Below are positions 39,853-48,688 of a DNA stretch of 64,000 bases, piece after piece. A program made the position numbers and the translations under genes. Source of the DNA: Terrabacter terrigena (GTDB taxonomy: Bacteria > Actinomycetota > Actinomycetes > Actinomycetales > Dermatophilaceae); NCBI RefSeq assembly GCF_042676085.1, contig NZ_JBHTKH010000001.1, forward strand, positions 372,001 through 436,000, in the 5' to 3' direction. Each line of letters opens with the position of its first letter. The first letter of the stretch is position 1. The notes beneath the pieces are model-generated. The model did not search any database, was not told the DNA's origin, and worked only from the letters and a program-made list of their open reading frames with translations.

Positions 39853-41279
39853 GACCGCCCTCCCTCGTCACCCGAGGACGTATGCCGTGTGCCGGTGCGC
39901 GCTGGCGCGTCGCCGGCCCGGCCCCGCGGTTCGTCGACGCCGTCCGTGCCGCGGTGGTGCGTCGGGTCGGAGCCCGGCAGCGAGTCGGGGTCGGGCACGA
40001 AGCGGAGGCGGTCGACCCGACGCCCCTCCATCCCGACGACGTTGATGCGCCATCCGGGCAGGGAGACCACGTCGCCGACGACGGGCACGCGGCCGAGCAC
40101 GTGCATGACGTAGCCGCCCATCGACTCGTACGTGTGGCCGTCGGGGACGTCGGCGTCGAAGGCGTCGCGCACCTCGTCGGGCCGCCACAGCCCGGGAACC
40201 GTCCACGACCCGTCGACGAGCTCGCGGCCGCCCTGCCTGCTGCGGTCGTGCTCGTCGGAGACCTCCCCGACGATCTCCTCGACGACGTCCTCGAGCGTGA
40301 CGATGCCCGAGGTGCCCCCGTACTCGTCGACGACGACGGCCATCTGGAACCCACCCTCGCGCAGCTGTCGCAGCAGCGGCGCGAGCCGGATGGTCTCCGG
40401 GACGACGAGCCGCTCGGACATCAGGGCCGAGACCGGCACGTCCTTGCGCCGCTCGTGCGGCACCGCCATCGCCTTCTTGACGTGGACCACGCCGTCGATG
40501 TCGTCCCAGTCGTCGCCGAGTACGGGGAAGCGGGAGTGGCCGGTGCGTCGCGACAGGCGCAGAACGTCGTCGGCGGACTCGTCACGGTGGACGCCGGTGC
40601 ACCGCACCCGGGGCGTCATGACGTCGTCGGCCGTGCGTTCCCCGAAGCCGAGCGAGCGCGTCAGCATGCGCGCGGTCGTGACGTCGAGGGTGCCCGCCTC
40701 GGCGGAGCGCTGGACGAGGCTCGCGAGCTCCTGCGGTGTGCGGGCACCCGACAGCTCCTCCTGCGGCTCGATCCCGAGGGAGCGGAGGAAGCGGTTGGCC
40801 GACCCGTTGAGCACGACGATGAGGGGCTTGGCGACCACGGCGAACACGCGTACGGGCAGGGCCACGACCTTCGCCGTCGAGAGGGGCGCCGAGATGCCGA
40901 GGAACTGCGGCAGCAGCTCGCCGAAGACCATGGAGAAGACCGTCGCGAGCACGAGGGCGAGCGAGCTCGAGACCGCGTCGACCGGCCCGTCCCCGAGGCC
41001 GAGGCCGCGCAGCGGGCCCGACACAAGCACGCCGATCGAGGGCTGCGCGAGGTAGCCGACCACCAGGGTGGTGATGGTGATGCCGACCTGCGCCGCCGAC
41101 AGCTGGGTCGACAGCTGCTTGAGCGACTGCAGGACGACGCGCGCGCGTGAGTCCCCCTCGTCGATGGCGCGCTGGACGGTCGGCCGGTCGAGCGCGACGA
41201 GCGAGAACTCGGCGGCCACGAACACGGCCGTTCCCGCCGTCAGCAGCACGGCGCCGAGGACGAGGAGCCACTCGGTCAC
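39849..41279 (-). CDS. CNNM/CBS/CorC-domain membrane protein, first of pair
   Basis: A 476-residue protein of the same family with the full set of domains: CNNM (WLLVLGAVLLTAGTAVFVAAEFSLVALDR; GITITTLVVGYLAQPS; ALVLATVFSMVFGELLPQFLG), two CBS domains (VMTPRVRCTGVHRDESADDVLRLSRRTGHSRFPV; FQMAVVVDEYGGTSGIVTLEDVVEEIVGEVSDEHD) and a C-terminal CorC_HlyC domain (YESMGGYVMHVLGRVPVVGDVVSLPGWRINVVGMEGRRVDRL). It is coupled to its paralogue, and the two probably form a heterodimeric divalent-cation transporter. Start GTG 41279. Confidence 0.9.
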   Translation of the reverse strand: MTEWLLVLGAVLLTAGTAVFVAAEFSLVALDRPTVQRAIDEGDSRARVVLQSLKQLSTQLSAAQVGITITTLVVGYLAQPSIGVLVSGPLRGLGLGDGPVDAVSSSLALVLATVFSMVFGELLPQFLGISAPLSTAKVVALPVRVFAVVAKPLIVVLNGSANRFLRSLGIEPQEELSGARTPQELASLVQRSAEAGTLDVTTARMLTRSLGFGERTADDVMTPRVRCTGVHRDESADDVLRLSRRTGHSRFPVLGDDWDDIDGVVHVKKAMAVPHERRKDVPVSALMSERLVVPETIRLAPLLRQLREGGFQMAVVVDEYGGTSGIVTLEDVVEEIVGEVSDEHDRSRQGGRELVDGSWTVPGLWRPDEVRDAFDADVPDGHTYESMGGYVMHVLGRVPVVGDVVSLPGWRINVVGMEGRRVDRLRFVPDPDSLPGSDPTHHRGTDGVDEPRGRAGDAPARTGTRHTSSGDEGGRS

Positions 41280-41344
41280 CGCCGCGCCACCCGTCGGGCC
41301 GGGACGGTGCGCACCTGGGGTCGGATGGACGTCATGGTGGAGCC

Positions 41345-41350
41345 ACTATA
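41345..41350 (-). promoter_or_regulatory. Candidate -10 element for the CNNM/CBS operon
   Basis: On the minus strand TATAGT stands 66 bases before the GTG start of the first CNNM gene. It is a good -10 hexamer in an otherwise GC-rich gap; I see no convincing -35. A 19-codon arginine-rich frame starting at ATG 41335 ends on the gene's start codon. Confidence 0.35.
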
Positions 41351-41515
41351 GGGAGCCGTCGCGGGCGCGCGGCTACGCGAGCACTCGTCGTCGTCGGGAA
41401 TCGGGAGCCCTGTGCTCGGGTGTCCCGTCCTCCTGTCCTACGGTGGCCGCCGGATGCCGTGTGGTTGAGTTGGGCGCGCCGGGGGATGGACTCGGCGGGG
41501 CGAGTGGAAGAGGGC

Positions 41516-42598
41516 ATGGTCGTGGGTGCAGGACCTGAGTGGGGCGGCCGCATCGAGGTGCGCGGCCTGACCAAGCGGTTCGGCTCGTTCACCGCGGTCG
41601 ACCACCTCGACTTCGACGTCGAGCCCGGTCGGGTGACCGGGTTCCTCGGCCCCAACGGGAGTGGCAAGACGACCACGCTGCGCATGCTGCTCGGCCTCGT
41701 GCGCGCCACCGCCGGCACGGCGACGATCGACGGCCACCGCTACCGCGACATCCCCAACCCGCTCACGGTGGTCGGGTCGGCACTCGAGGCCACGAACTTC
41801 CACCCGGGACGCACCGGGCGCAACCACCTGCGGGTCCAGGCGGCCGTCGCCGGCGTGCCCGACCGGCGCGTCGACGAGCTGCTCGAGCTCGTCGGCATCC
41901 CCGCAGCGGCCCGCAAGCGCGCCGGGGGCTACTCCATGGGTATGCGCCAGCGGCTCGGTCTCGCCGCGGCGCTGCTGGGCGACCCGCGCGTCATCATCCT
42001 CGACGAGCCGGCCAACGGCCTCGACCCCGAGGGCATCCGCTGGCTGCGCGGCTTCCTGCGCCACCTCGCCGACGAGGGCCGCACGCTGCTCATCTCGAGC
42101 CACATGCTCTCGGAGGTCGAGCAGACGGTCGACGACGTCGTCATCATCGCCAACGGCAAGCGCGTCGCGCAGGGGACGGTCGCCGAGCTGCGAGGCAACC
42201 CGACGGCATACGTCCGCACGTCCGACCCCGACCGGCTGGCGGAGGGTCTGCGGCGTCGCGGGCTCGCCGTGACCGCGGCAGGTCGCGGACTCCGGGTCAC
42301 GACCGACGACCTCGCGAGCGTCGGCGACGTCGCCCACGCGAGCGACGTCGCGATCCACGAGCTGCGCTCGGAGCAGACCCACCTCGAGGAGCTCTTCTTC
42401 AACCTCACCGAGAGAGACGAGTTCCGCAACCGCAACCTCCTCTCCCAGTCCGGGCCCGACGGAGCGCCGTCCGGGGCGCCGTCCGGGGCGCCGTCCGGGG
42501 CGCCGACCGACCTCCCCCCGCCGAGCGGACCGCCGATCGACCCCGCCCTGCTCGCCGAGCCGGGCCTGCACACCCGCCGAGACGGAGACGCACGATGA
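41516..42598 (+). CDS. ABC transporter ATP-binding protein
   Basis: A 360-residue ATPase of a two-component ABC-2 type exporter. It has Walker A GPNGSGKTT, Q-loop region, signature GYSMGMRQRLGLAAAL, Walker B VIILDEPANGLDPEG and H-loop LLISSHMLSEVE. Residues 300-360 are a Pro/Gly/Ser tail with GAPS repeats. ATG 41516 follows GGAAGAGG; ATG 41486 in the same frame is a weaker alternative. It overlaps the permease start as ATGA. Substrate unknown; close relatives include drug or bacteriocin exporters. Confidence 0.93.
   Translation: MVVGAGPEWGGRIEVRGLTKRFGSFTAVDHLDFDVEPGRVTGFLGPNGSGKTTTLRMLLGLVRATAGTATIDGHRYRDIPNPLTVVGSALEATNFHPGRTGRNHLRVQAAVAGVPDRRVDELLELVGIPAAARKRAGGYSMGMRQRLGLAAALLGDPRVIILDEPANGLDPEGIRWLRGFLRHLADEGRTLLISSHMLSEVEQTVDDVVIIANGKRVAQGTVAELRGNPTAYVRTSDPDRLAEGLRRRGLAVTAAGRGLRVTTDDLASVGDVAHASDVAIHELRSEQTHLEELFFNLTERDEFRNRNLLSQSGPDGAPSGAPSGAPSGAPTDLPPPSGPPIDPALLAEPGLHTRRDGDAR
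42461..42508. repeat. Four 12-bp tandem repeats
   Basis: The unit GGGGCGCCGTCC occurs four times with changes only in the outer copies. It encodes GAPS repeats in the ATPase tail, a likely disordered and length-variable linker. Confidence 0.85.
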
Positions 42599-43395
42599 CC
42601 GCCGTGCGCGCCGAGCTGCGCAAGCTCTTCACCACCAGGCTCTGGTGGGGCATGGCGATCGCCGTGCTGCTGAGCGGCGCCGCCTTCGCCGTGCTCTTCG
42701 CGTTCGTGTTCACCAGCGACGCGGTGCAGGGGCCCCAGGCCGCCGTCGCGCCCCGCACCGACGCCGCCATCGCCAAGGCCGTCTTCACCGGCGGGCTGCA
42801 GGTCGGCTACCTCCTGACGCTGGCGATCGGGGTGCTCACGATCGGCTCCGAGTACCGCCACCAGACCGTCACCGCGACCTTCCTCGCCATCCCCCGCCGC
42901 GGACGGGTCATGGCGGCGAAGGTGGCTGCGCTGCTCGTCGTCGGCGCCTTCTACGGAGTGCTCTCCCTGGCCGGCGCGGTCGGCGCCGGGTCGCTGGTGC
43001 TCGGCTCGAAGGGCATCGCTCCCTTCGCCGACACGTCGATCTGGCGCACCCTGGCGCTCTGCCTGCTCGTCCTGGGACTCTGGGCCCTCATCGGGCTCGG
43101 CGCCGGCATCCTCATCCCCAACCAGATCGCCGCCCTGCTCATCTCGGTCGCTGTGGCCTGGATCGTCGAGCCGGTGCTGGGCCTCGTCCTCGCCCTCACC
43201 GAGTGGGGCAAGAACATCTCGCCCTACCTTCCGAGCCGGGCCACGAGTGCGATGGTCGAGTCGACGAGCGGTGGCTTCGACGGGCAGCCGATCGAGCAGC
43301 TCTCGTGGTGGGCCGGGGCCCTCGTGCTCGTCGCGTATGCCGTCGTGATGGCCGGGCTCGGCACGTGGCGCACGCTGCGCGCCGACATCAGCTGA
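42595..43395 (+). CDS. ABC-2 type transporter permease
   Basis: A 266-residue membrane protein with six predicted spans, starting MTAVRAELRKLFTTRLWWGMAIAVLLSGAAFAVLFAFVF and including VGYLLTLAIGVLTIGSEYRHQTVTATFLAIPRRGRVMAAK, a typical ABC-2 permease motif. The ATG lies within the ATPase stop (ATGA). The two proteins should form one exporter. No substrate can be deduced. Confidence 0.88.
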   Translation: MTAVRAELRKLFTTRLWWGMAIAVLLSGAAFAVLFAFVFTSDAVQGPQAAVAPRTDAAIAKAVFTGGLQVGYLLTLAIGVLTIGSEYRHQTVTATFLAIPRRGRVMAAKVAALLVVGAFYGVLSLAGAVGAGSLVLGSKGIAPFADTSIWRTLALCLLVLGLWALIGLGAGILIPNQIAALLISVAVAWIVEPVLGLVLALTEWGKNISPYLPSRATSAMVESTSGGFDGQPIEQLSWWAGALVLVAYAVVMAGLGTWRTLRADIS

Positions 43396-43416
43396 ACACC
43401 CGTCGGGGCGCCGATA

Positions 43417-43439
43417 CGAGCGCGCCGCAAGGCCGCTCG
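43417..43439 (+). terminator. Possible terminator of the ABC operon
   Basis: CGAGCG and GCC pair with GGC and CGCTCG around the loop GCAA with one bulged C, followed by GGCCTGTTCTGTC. It is 22 bases after the permease stop. The rest of the 190-base gap before kgd contains GGGGCTAGGCTGGAC near 43521, a possible -10 (TAGGCT) for kgd. Confidence 0.45.
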
Positions 43440-43585
43440 GGCCTGTTCTGTCAACGTGAGAAAGGCCTCGGCCACACCCCGGCTCGACATCCGAGCCGCC
43501 GTCGGGTATCGGAGCGTTCGGGGCTAGGCTGGACCCCTGTATACGCAACGTCGCTCCCAAGCCAAACGAAAGAGGCGCATTCGCC

Positions 43586-46500
43586 GTGTCCGATCAGTCC
43601 ACGTCCGGTGACCCGATAGCAGCGTTCGGGCCGAACGAATGGCTCGTCGACGAGCTCTACCAGCAGTTCCTCACCGACAAGTCGTCGGTCGACAAGGCCT
43701 GGTGGGGGTTCTTCGAGGACTACCGGCCGAGTGAGGCCGACACGAGCTCGAGCACCACCGCGGCCCCGAGCCGCACGGCGACCGCGACGAAGCCCGACCC
43801 CAGCACCGCGCCGACCCCCAACGGGTCGAGCAACGGCGCCCCCGCCCCGGCCGGCCCCGCCACCGCGCCGAGCGCCGCCACCTCGGCCGCACAGCCCAAG
43901 GCCGCCGCCCAGCCGCCGGCCACCGCGGCGCCCGAGGCGGCCCCCGCCGCCCCCACAGAGGCGAAGACCGAGCCGAAGACCGAGCCGAAGACCGAGCCGA
44001 AGACCGAGCCGAAGACCGAGCCCGTCGCCGAGGCGCCGAAGCCCCGCGACATCCCCGCCGTCAAGGGCACAGGCCCGGTCAACGAGGACGTCGTCACGCC
44101 GCTGCGCGGTGCGCCCTCGCGGGTCGTGTCCAACATGGAGGTCTCGCTGACGGTGCCGACCGCGACGAGCGTGCGCGCCGTCCCGGCCAAGCTGCTCATC
44201 GACAACCGCGTCGTCATCAACAACCACCTCGCCCGCTCCCGCGGCGGCAAGGTCAGCTTCACCCACCTCATCGGCTACGCCATGGTCAAGGCCCTGGCGA
44301 TCATGCCCGAGATGAACAACGGCTTCACCGAGGTGAACGGCAAGCCGGCGCTGGTGCAGCCCGCCCACGTCAACTTCGGCCTCGCCATCGACCTGCAGAA
44401 GCCCGACGGCAGCCGTACCCTCGTCGTCCCGTCGGTCAAGTCGGCCGAGGAGATGGACTTCGTGCACTTCTGGACCGCCTACGAGGACATGGTCCGCAAG
44501 GCGCGCAACAACAAGCTGACCGTCGAGGACTTCCAGGGCACGACCATCTCGCTGACGAACCCCGGCGGCATCGGCACCGTGCACTCGGTCCCGCGCCTCA
44601 TGGCCGGCCAGGGCGCCATCATCGGCGTCGGCGCCCTCGACTACCCCGCCGAGTGGCAGGGCGCGAGCACCGAGACGCTCAACCGCAACGCGGTGAGCAA
44701 GATCATCACGCTCACCTCGACCTACGACCACCGCATCATCCAGGGCGCCCAGAGCGGTGACTTCCTGCGCATCATCCACCAGCTGCTCCTCGGCGAGAAC
44801 CGCTTCTACGACGAGATCTTCGAGTCGCTGCGCATCCCCTACGAGCCGGTCCGGTGGATCCAGGACATCGACTCCTCCCACGACGACGACATCAACAAGG
44901 TCGCCCGCGTCCAGGAGCTCATCCACGCGTACCGTGTGCGCGGCCACCTCATGGCCGACACCGACCCGCTCGAGTACAAGCAGCGTCGCCACCACGACCT
45001 CGACGTCACGACGCACGGTCTGACCCTGTGGGACCTCGACCGCACGTTCGCGACCGGCGGCTTCGGCGGCTTCCCGTTCCTCAAGCTGCGCAAGGTCCTC
45101 GGCATCCTGCGCGACTCGTACTGCCGCACGGTCGGCATCGAGTACATGCACATCCAGGACCCCGAACAGCGCAAGTGGATCCAGAACAAGGTCGAGCGGC
45201 CCTACGAGAAGGCCAACCGCGACGAGCAGATGCGCATCATGCGCCGCCTCAACGCGGCCGAGGCGTTCGAGACGTTCCTGCAGACGAAGTTCGTCGGCCA
45301 GAAGCGCTTCTCGCTCGAGGGCGGCGAGTCCGTCATCGCCCTGCTCGACCGCATCCTGTGCCGTGCCGCGAGCGAGAAGCTCGACGAGGTCTGCATCGGC
45401 ATGCCGCACCGTGGCCGCCTCAACGTGCTCGCCAACATCGCGGGCAAGTCCTACGGCCAGATCTTCCGCGAGTTCGAGGGCACCCAGGACCCCAAGTCGG
45501 TCCAGGGCTCCGGCGACGTGAAGTACCACCTCGGCACCGAGGGCGAGTTCGTCTCCGAGGACGGCAGCAAGACGAAGGTGTACCTCGCGGCCAACCCGTC
45601 GCACCTCGAGGCCGTCAACCCCGTGCTCGAGGGCATCGTCCGCGCCAAGCAGGACCGGCTCAACCTCGCCGGTGAGTCGTTCACCGTGCTTCCCGTGCTC
45701 CTGCACGGCGACGCGGCCTTCGCGGGCCAGGGTGTCGTGGCCGAGACGCTCAACCTCTCGCAGCTGCGCGGCTACCGCACCGGCGGCACGATCCACGTCG
45801 TCATCAACAACCAGGTCGGCTTCACGACGTCGCCGAGCAGCTCGCGCTCGTCGGTGTACTCCACCGACGTGGCGCGGATGATCCAGGCGCCGATCTTCCA
45901 CGTGAACGGCGACGACCCCGAGGCGTGCGTGCGCGTGGCCGAGCTCGCCTACGAGTTCCGCCAGGAGTTCAACAAGGACGTCGTCATCGACCTGGTGTGC
46001 TACCGCCGTCGGGGGCACAACGAGGGCGACGACCCGTCGATGACGCAGCCGCTGATGTACAACCTCATCGAGGCCAAGCGCTCGGTGCGCAAGCTCTACA
46101 CCGAGTCGCTCATCGGTCGCGGTGACATCAGCGTCGAGGACGCCGAGGCGGCACTGCGCGACTACCAGCAGCAGCTCGAGCGCGTCTTCGTCGAGACCCG
46201 TGAGGCGATGAAGGCCCAGGCGGCCGGTCCCGCCGGGGGCGGCCACCGCGACTCCGACGCCCCCGACAACGCCGGCCTCGAGAGGCCGACGGCGCAGGTG
46301 CTCGACGACGAGGCGCCGGTGCGCTCGGCCACCGAGACGGGCGTTCCGGCGAGCGAGATCGTCCACATCGGCGAGACGTTCGCCAACCCGCCGCGGGGCT
46401 TCACGATCCACCCGAAGCTCAAGCAGCTCATGGACAAGCGCGCCCAGATGGTGCACGAGGGCGGCATCGACTGGCCGATGGCCGAGCTCCTCGCCTTCGG

Positions 46501-47497
46501 AACGCTGCTCAAGGAGGGCACCCCGATCCGCCTCGCGGGTCAGGACAGCCGCCGCGGCACGTTCGTGCAGCGTCACGCGGTGCTCATCGACAAGGACACC
46601 GCGGAGGAGTGGACACCGCTGCTCTACCTCGGCGAGGGCCAGGCCCGGTTCTGGGTCTACGACTCGCTGCTGTCCGAGTACGCCGCGATGGGCTTCGAGT
46701 ACGGCTACTCCGTCGAGCGTCCCGATGCCCTCGTGCTCTGGGAAGCGCAGTTCGGCGACTTCGGCAACGGCGCCCAGACGATCGTCGACGAGTTCATCTC
46801 CAGCTCCGAGCAGAAGTGGGGCCAGCGCAGCTCGGTCGTGCTGCTCCTCCCCCACGGCTACGAGGGCCAGGGTCCCGACCACAGCTCGGCGCGCATCGAG
46901 CGCTACCTGCAGCTGTGCGCCGAGAACAACATGACCGTGGCCTACCCGTCGACGGCGGCGAGCTACTTCCACCTGCTGCGCCGTCAGGCCTACGCCCGCC
47001 CGCGCACGCCGCTCGTCGTCTTCACGCCCAAGTCGATGCTCCGCAGCAAGGCCGCGGCCAGCCCGGTCGAGGCGTTCACGCAGGGTGGCTTCCAGCCGGT
47101 CCTCGCCGACCACGAGGGTGCCACCAAGGACGTCACCCGGGTCCTGCTCGCGAGCGGCAAGATCGTGCACGAGCTCGACGCCGAGCGTCAGAAGCGCGGC
47201 GACACCTCGACCGCCATCGTGCGCGTCGAGCAGCTCTACCCGATCCCCGAGCAGGAGATCGTCGACGCCGTCGCGAAGTACCCCGACGCCGAGCTGGTCT
47301 GGGTCCAGGACGAGCCGCGCAACCAGGGCGCCTGGCCCCTCATGGCCCAGTGGCTGCACGAGGACCTCTGCGACATGGGCGAGACCCGCCCGTGGCGCGT
47401 GGTCTCGCGCAAGGCCGCGGCCTCGCCGGCCACCGGCTCGTCGAAGAAGCACGCCGCCGAGCAGGCCGAGCTCATGGAGCGCGCCTTCGGGCGCTGA
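43586..47497 (+). CDS. kgd: Multifunctional 2-oxoglutarate metabolism enzyme (fused E2o/E1o)
   Basis: A 1303-residue fusion protein of actinobacteria: short N-terminal peripheral-subunit segment (AAFGPNEWLVDELYQQFLTDKSSVDKAWWGFFEDY), an Ala/Pro/Lys linker with TEPK repeats, an acyltransferase domain like E2 without lipoyl domain (catalytic His382 in TYDHRIIQGAQSGDF), then a thiamine-diphosphate E1 domain (GMPHRGRLNVLANIAGKSYGQIFREFEG near residue 605; HGDAAFAGQGVVAETLNLS; YRRRGHNEGDDPSMTQP). It oxidises or decarboxylates 2-oxoglutarate in the TCA cycle together with lipoyl E2 of pyruvate dehydrogenase, and in relatives is controlled by a GarA-type FHA protein. Start GTG 43586. Confidence 0.96.
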   Translation: MSDQSTSGDPIAAFGPNEWLVDELYQQFLTDKSSVDKAWWGFFEDYRPSEADTSSSTTAAPSRTATATKPDPSTAPTPNGSSNGAPAPAGPATAPSAATSAAQPKAAAQPPATAAPEAAPAAPTEAKTEPKTEPKTEPKTEPKTEPVAEAPKPRDIPAVKGTGPVNEDVVTPLRGAPSRVVSNMEVSLTVPTATSVRAVPAKLLIDNRVVINNHLARSRGGKVSFTHLIGYAMVKALAIMPEMNNGFTEVNGKPALVQPAHVNFGLAIDLQKPDGSRTLVVPSVKSAEEMDFVHFWTAYEDMVRKARNNKLTVEDFQGTTISLTNPGGIGTVHSVPRLMAGQGAIIGVGALDYPAEWQGASTETLNRNAVSKIITLTSTYDHRIIQGAQSGDFLRIIHQLLLGENRFYDEIFESLRIPYEPVRWIQDIDSSHDDDINKVARVQELIHAYRVRGHLMADTDPLEYKQRRHHDLDVTTHGLTLWDLDRTFATGGFGGFPFLKLRKVLGILRDSYCRTVGIEYMHIQDPEQRKWIQNKVERPYEKANRDEQMRIMRRLNAAEAFETFLQTKFVGQKRFSLEGGESVIALLDRILCRAASEKLDEVCIGMPHRGRLNVLANIAGKSYGQIFREFEGTQDPKSVQGSGDVKYHLGTEGEFVSEDGSKTKVYLAANPSHLEAVNPVLEGIVRAKQDRLNLAGESFTVLPVLLHGDAAFAGQGVVAETLNLSQLRGYRTGGTIHVVINNQVGFTTSPSSSRSSVYSTDVARMIQAPIFHVNGDDPEACVRVAELAYEFRQEFNKDVVIDLVCYRRRGHNEGDDPSMTQPLMYNLIEAKRSVRKLYTESLIGRGDISVEDAEAALRDYQQQLERVFVETREAMKAQAAGPAGGGHRDSDAPDNAGLERPTAQVLDDEAPVRSATETGVPASEIVHIGETFANPPRGFTIHPKLKQLMDKRAQMVHEGGIDWPMAELLAFGTLLKEGTPIRLAGQDSRRGTFVQRHAVLIDKDTAEEWTPLLYLGEGQARFWVYDSLLSEYAAMGFEYGYSVERPDALVLWEAQFGDFGNGAQTIVDEFISSSEQKWGQRSSVVLLLPHGYEGQGPDHSSARIERYLQLCAENNMTVAYPSTAASYFHLLRRQAYARPRTPLVVFTPKSMLRSKAAASPVEAFTQGGFQPVLADHEGATKDVTRVLLASGKIVHELDAERQKRGDTSTAIVRVEQLYPIPEQEIVDAVAKYPDAELVWVQDEPRNQGAWPLMAQWLHEDLCDMGETRPWRVVSRKAAASPATGSSKKHAAEQAELMERAFGR
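43964..44023. repeat. Five 12-bp tandem repeats in kgd
   Basis: AAGACCGAGCCG is repeated five times (last copy ending CCC), coding KTEP repeats in the flexible linker before the acyltransferase domain. Copy number probably varies between strains. Confidence 0.88.
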
Positions 47498-47514
47498 CCT
47501 GCCAGCACGACACG

Positions 47515-47543
47515 AGGGGCCCCGCCGGCACGGCGGGGTCCCT
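47515..47543 (+). terminator. Hairpin after kgd
   Basis: AGGGGCCCCGCCG (47515-47527) pairs with CGGCGGGGTCCCT (47531-47543), one G-T pair, loop GCA, 18 bases after the kgd stop. CCGTCGTCCC follows. A probable intrinsic terminator. Confidence 0.6.
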
Positions 47544-47655
47544 CCGTCGTCCCGCGCCCCCGTCGCGGACCGGTGACCGCCGCTCCCGTGCACGTGTGCG
47601 CCCGCTCACGGCCCGCCTCCGCCGGGGCACCGACCACTCGCGATAACCTCCAGAC

Positions 47656-47832
47656 GTGTACTTCACCGACAGGGGCATCGAGGAGCTGGCGGCCCGTCGC
47701 GGCGAGGAGGAGGTCACCATCGAGTGGCTGGCCGAGCAGCTGCGCACGTTCGTCGACCTCAACCCCGAGTTCGAGGTGCCGATCGAGCGACTGGCGACCT
47801 GGCTCGCTCGGCTGGACGACGACGAGGACTGA
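47656..47832 (+). CDS. Conserved 58-residue actinobacterial protein (DUF6104-like)
   Basis: A short gene starting GTG 47656 and ending TGA 47832. The protein is MYFTDRGIEELAARRGEEEV, then TIEWLAEQLRTFVDLNPEFEVPIERLATWLARL and an acidic end. The composition is acidic and helical with no membrane segment. I recognise it as a small family found next to kgd in many actinobacteria (I recall the name DUF6104, unverified). It ends four bases before the hydrolase start. Function unknown; its constant position suggests a link to 2-oxoglutarate metabolism. Confidence 0.8.
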   Translation: MYFTDRGIEELAARRGEEEVTIEWLAEQLRTFVDLNPEFEVPIERLATWLARLDDDED

Positions 47833-47836
47833 GCAC

Positions 47837-48688
47837 GTGAGAGACCGCACCAACCCACCGCAGGGCACCGAGGCTCCGCGGGAGCCCTACGGCGTGGGCC
47901 CGGCCTACCCCTCGTCCCACACCCAGTTCACCGACGACGCCCCGGGGCGGTATGCCGGCTCGCCGGCTCCCGAGGACACCGCACCGTCCGGGCCCACCCC
48001 CGCGCCGCCGGCCTCGCCGGCGCCCCCGCTGGCCCAGGCCCCAGTCGCGGAGGACCCCTACTACACGCCGAGCGCCGAGTTCACGGTGGCCGAGGGCCTG
48101 CGAGACGTGGGCATGGTCTTCGTCGGCGCGTCCATGACGGCCGGCTACGGCGACCCCAAGGGGCTGGGTTGGGTCGGCCGGGTCGTGGCCCGCACGCAGC
48201 ATCCCGACCTCGACCTCACGGCATACAACCTCGGTGTCCGTGGCAACACCTCGGGCGACGTCGTCGCACGCTGGGGCGCCGAGTGCCACCCGCGCTGGAA
48301 GGGCCGCACCGAGCGCCGCCTCGTGCTGTCGGTCGGCACCAACGACGTGCTGTCGGGCATGACCATGGCCCGCTCCCGGCTCAACCTCGCCAACGTGCTC
48401 GACGAGGCCACCAACGCCGGCATCGGCGTGTTCGTGGTGGGGCTCACGCCCACTCTCGACGACGACCTCAACCGCCGCATCGAGGCGCTCGCCGAGGCCC
48501 AGGCCGACGTGTGCGCCCGCCGCGGCATCACCTACGTCGACTGCTACCGGCCGCTCGCCACGCACGACCAGTGGATGGCCGACCTCGCAGCGAGCCCCGA
48601 CCGTTCCCACCCCGGGCAGGCCGGCTACGGCCTCATCGCCTGGCTCGTGCTGCACAACGGCTGGAACGACTGGCTCTCGCTCAGCTGA
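47837..48688 (+). CDS. GDSL/SGNH-family hydrolase
   Basis: A 283-residue protein. After a Pro/Ala-rich, probably disordered N-terminus (1-80) comes an SGNH hydrolase domain: the nucleophile block is VFVGASMTAGYGD (Ser99, an A in place of the D of GDS), the oxyanion Gly is in NLGVRGNTSGDVVARW, the Asn block is LVLSVGTNDVLSG, and the catalytic Asp-His are in DRSHPGQAGYGLI. No signal peptide is seen. It is likely an esterase or lipase acting on an unknown substrate. GTG 47837 starts five bases past the DUF6104-like stop, so the two are cotranscribed. Its last eight bases overlap the convergent gene. Confidence 0.85.
   Translation: MRDRTNPPQGTEAPREPYGVGPAYPSSHTQFTDDAPGRYAGSPAPEDTAPSGPTPAPPASPAPPLAQAPVAEDPYYTPSAEFTVAEGLRDVGMVFVGASMTAGYGDPKGLGWVGRVVARTQHPDLDLTAYNLGVRGNTSGDVVARWGAECHPRWKGRTERRLVLSVGTNDVLSGMTMARSRLNLANVLDEATNAGIGVFVVGLTPTLDDDLNRRIEALAEAQADVCARRGITYVDCYRPLATHDQWMADLAASPDRSHPGQAGYGLIAWLVLHNGWNDWLSLS

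Noticed and set aside
43451..47593. A 1380-codon minus-strand frame across kgd
   Set aside because: Longest frame of its strand, but low-complexity Val/Gly/Arg/Asp sequence with no domain; kgd on the plus strand is well supported.
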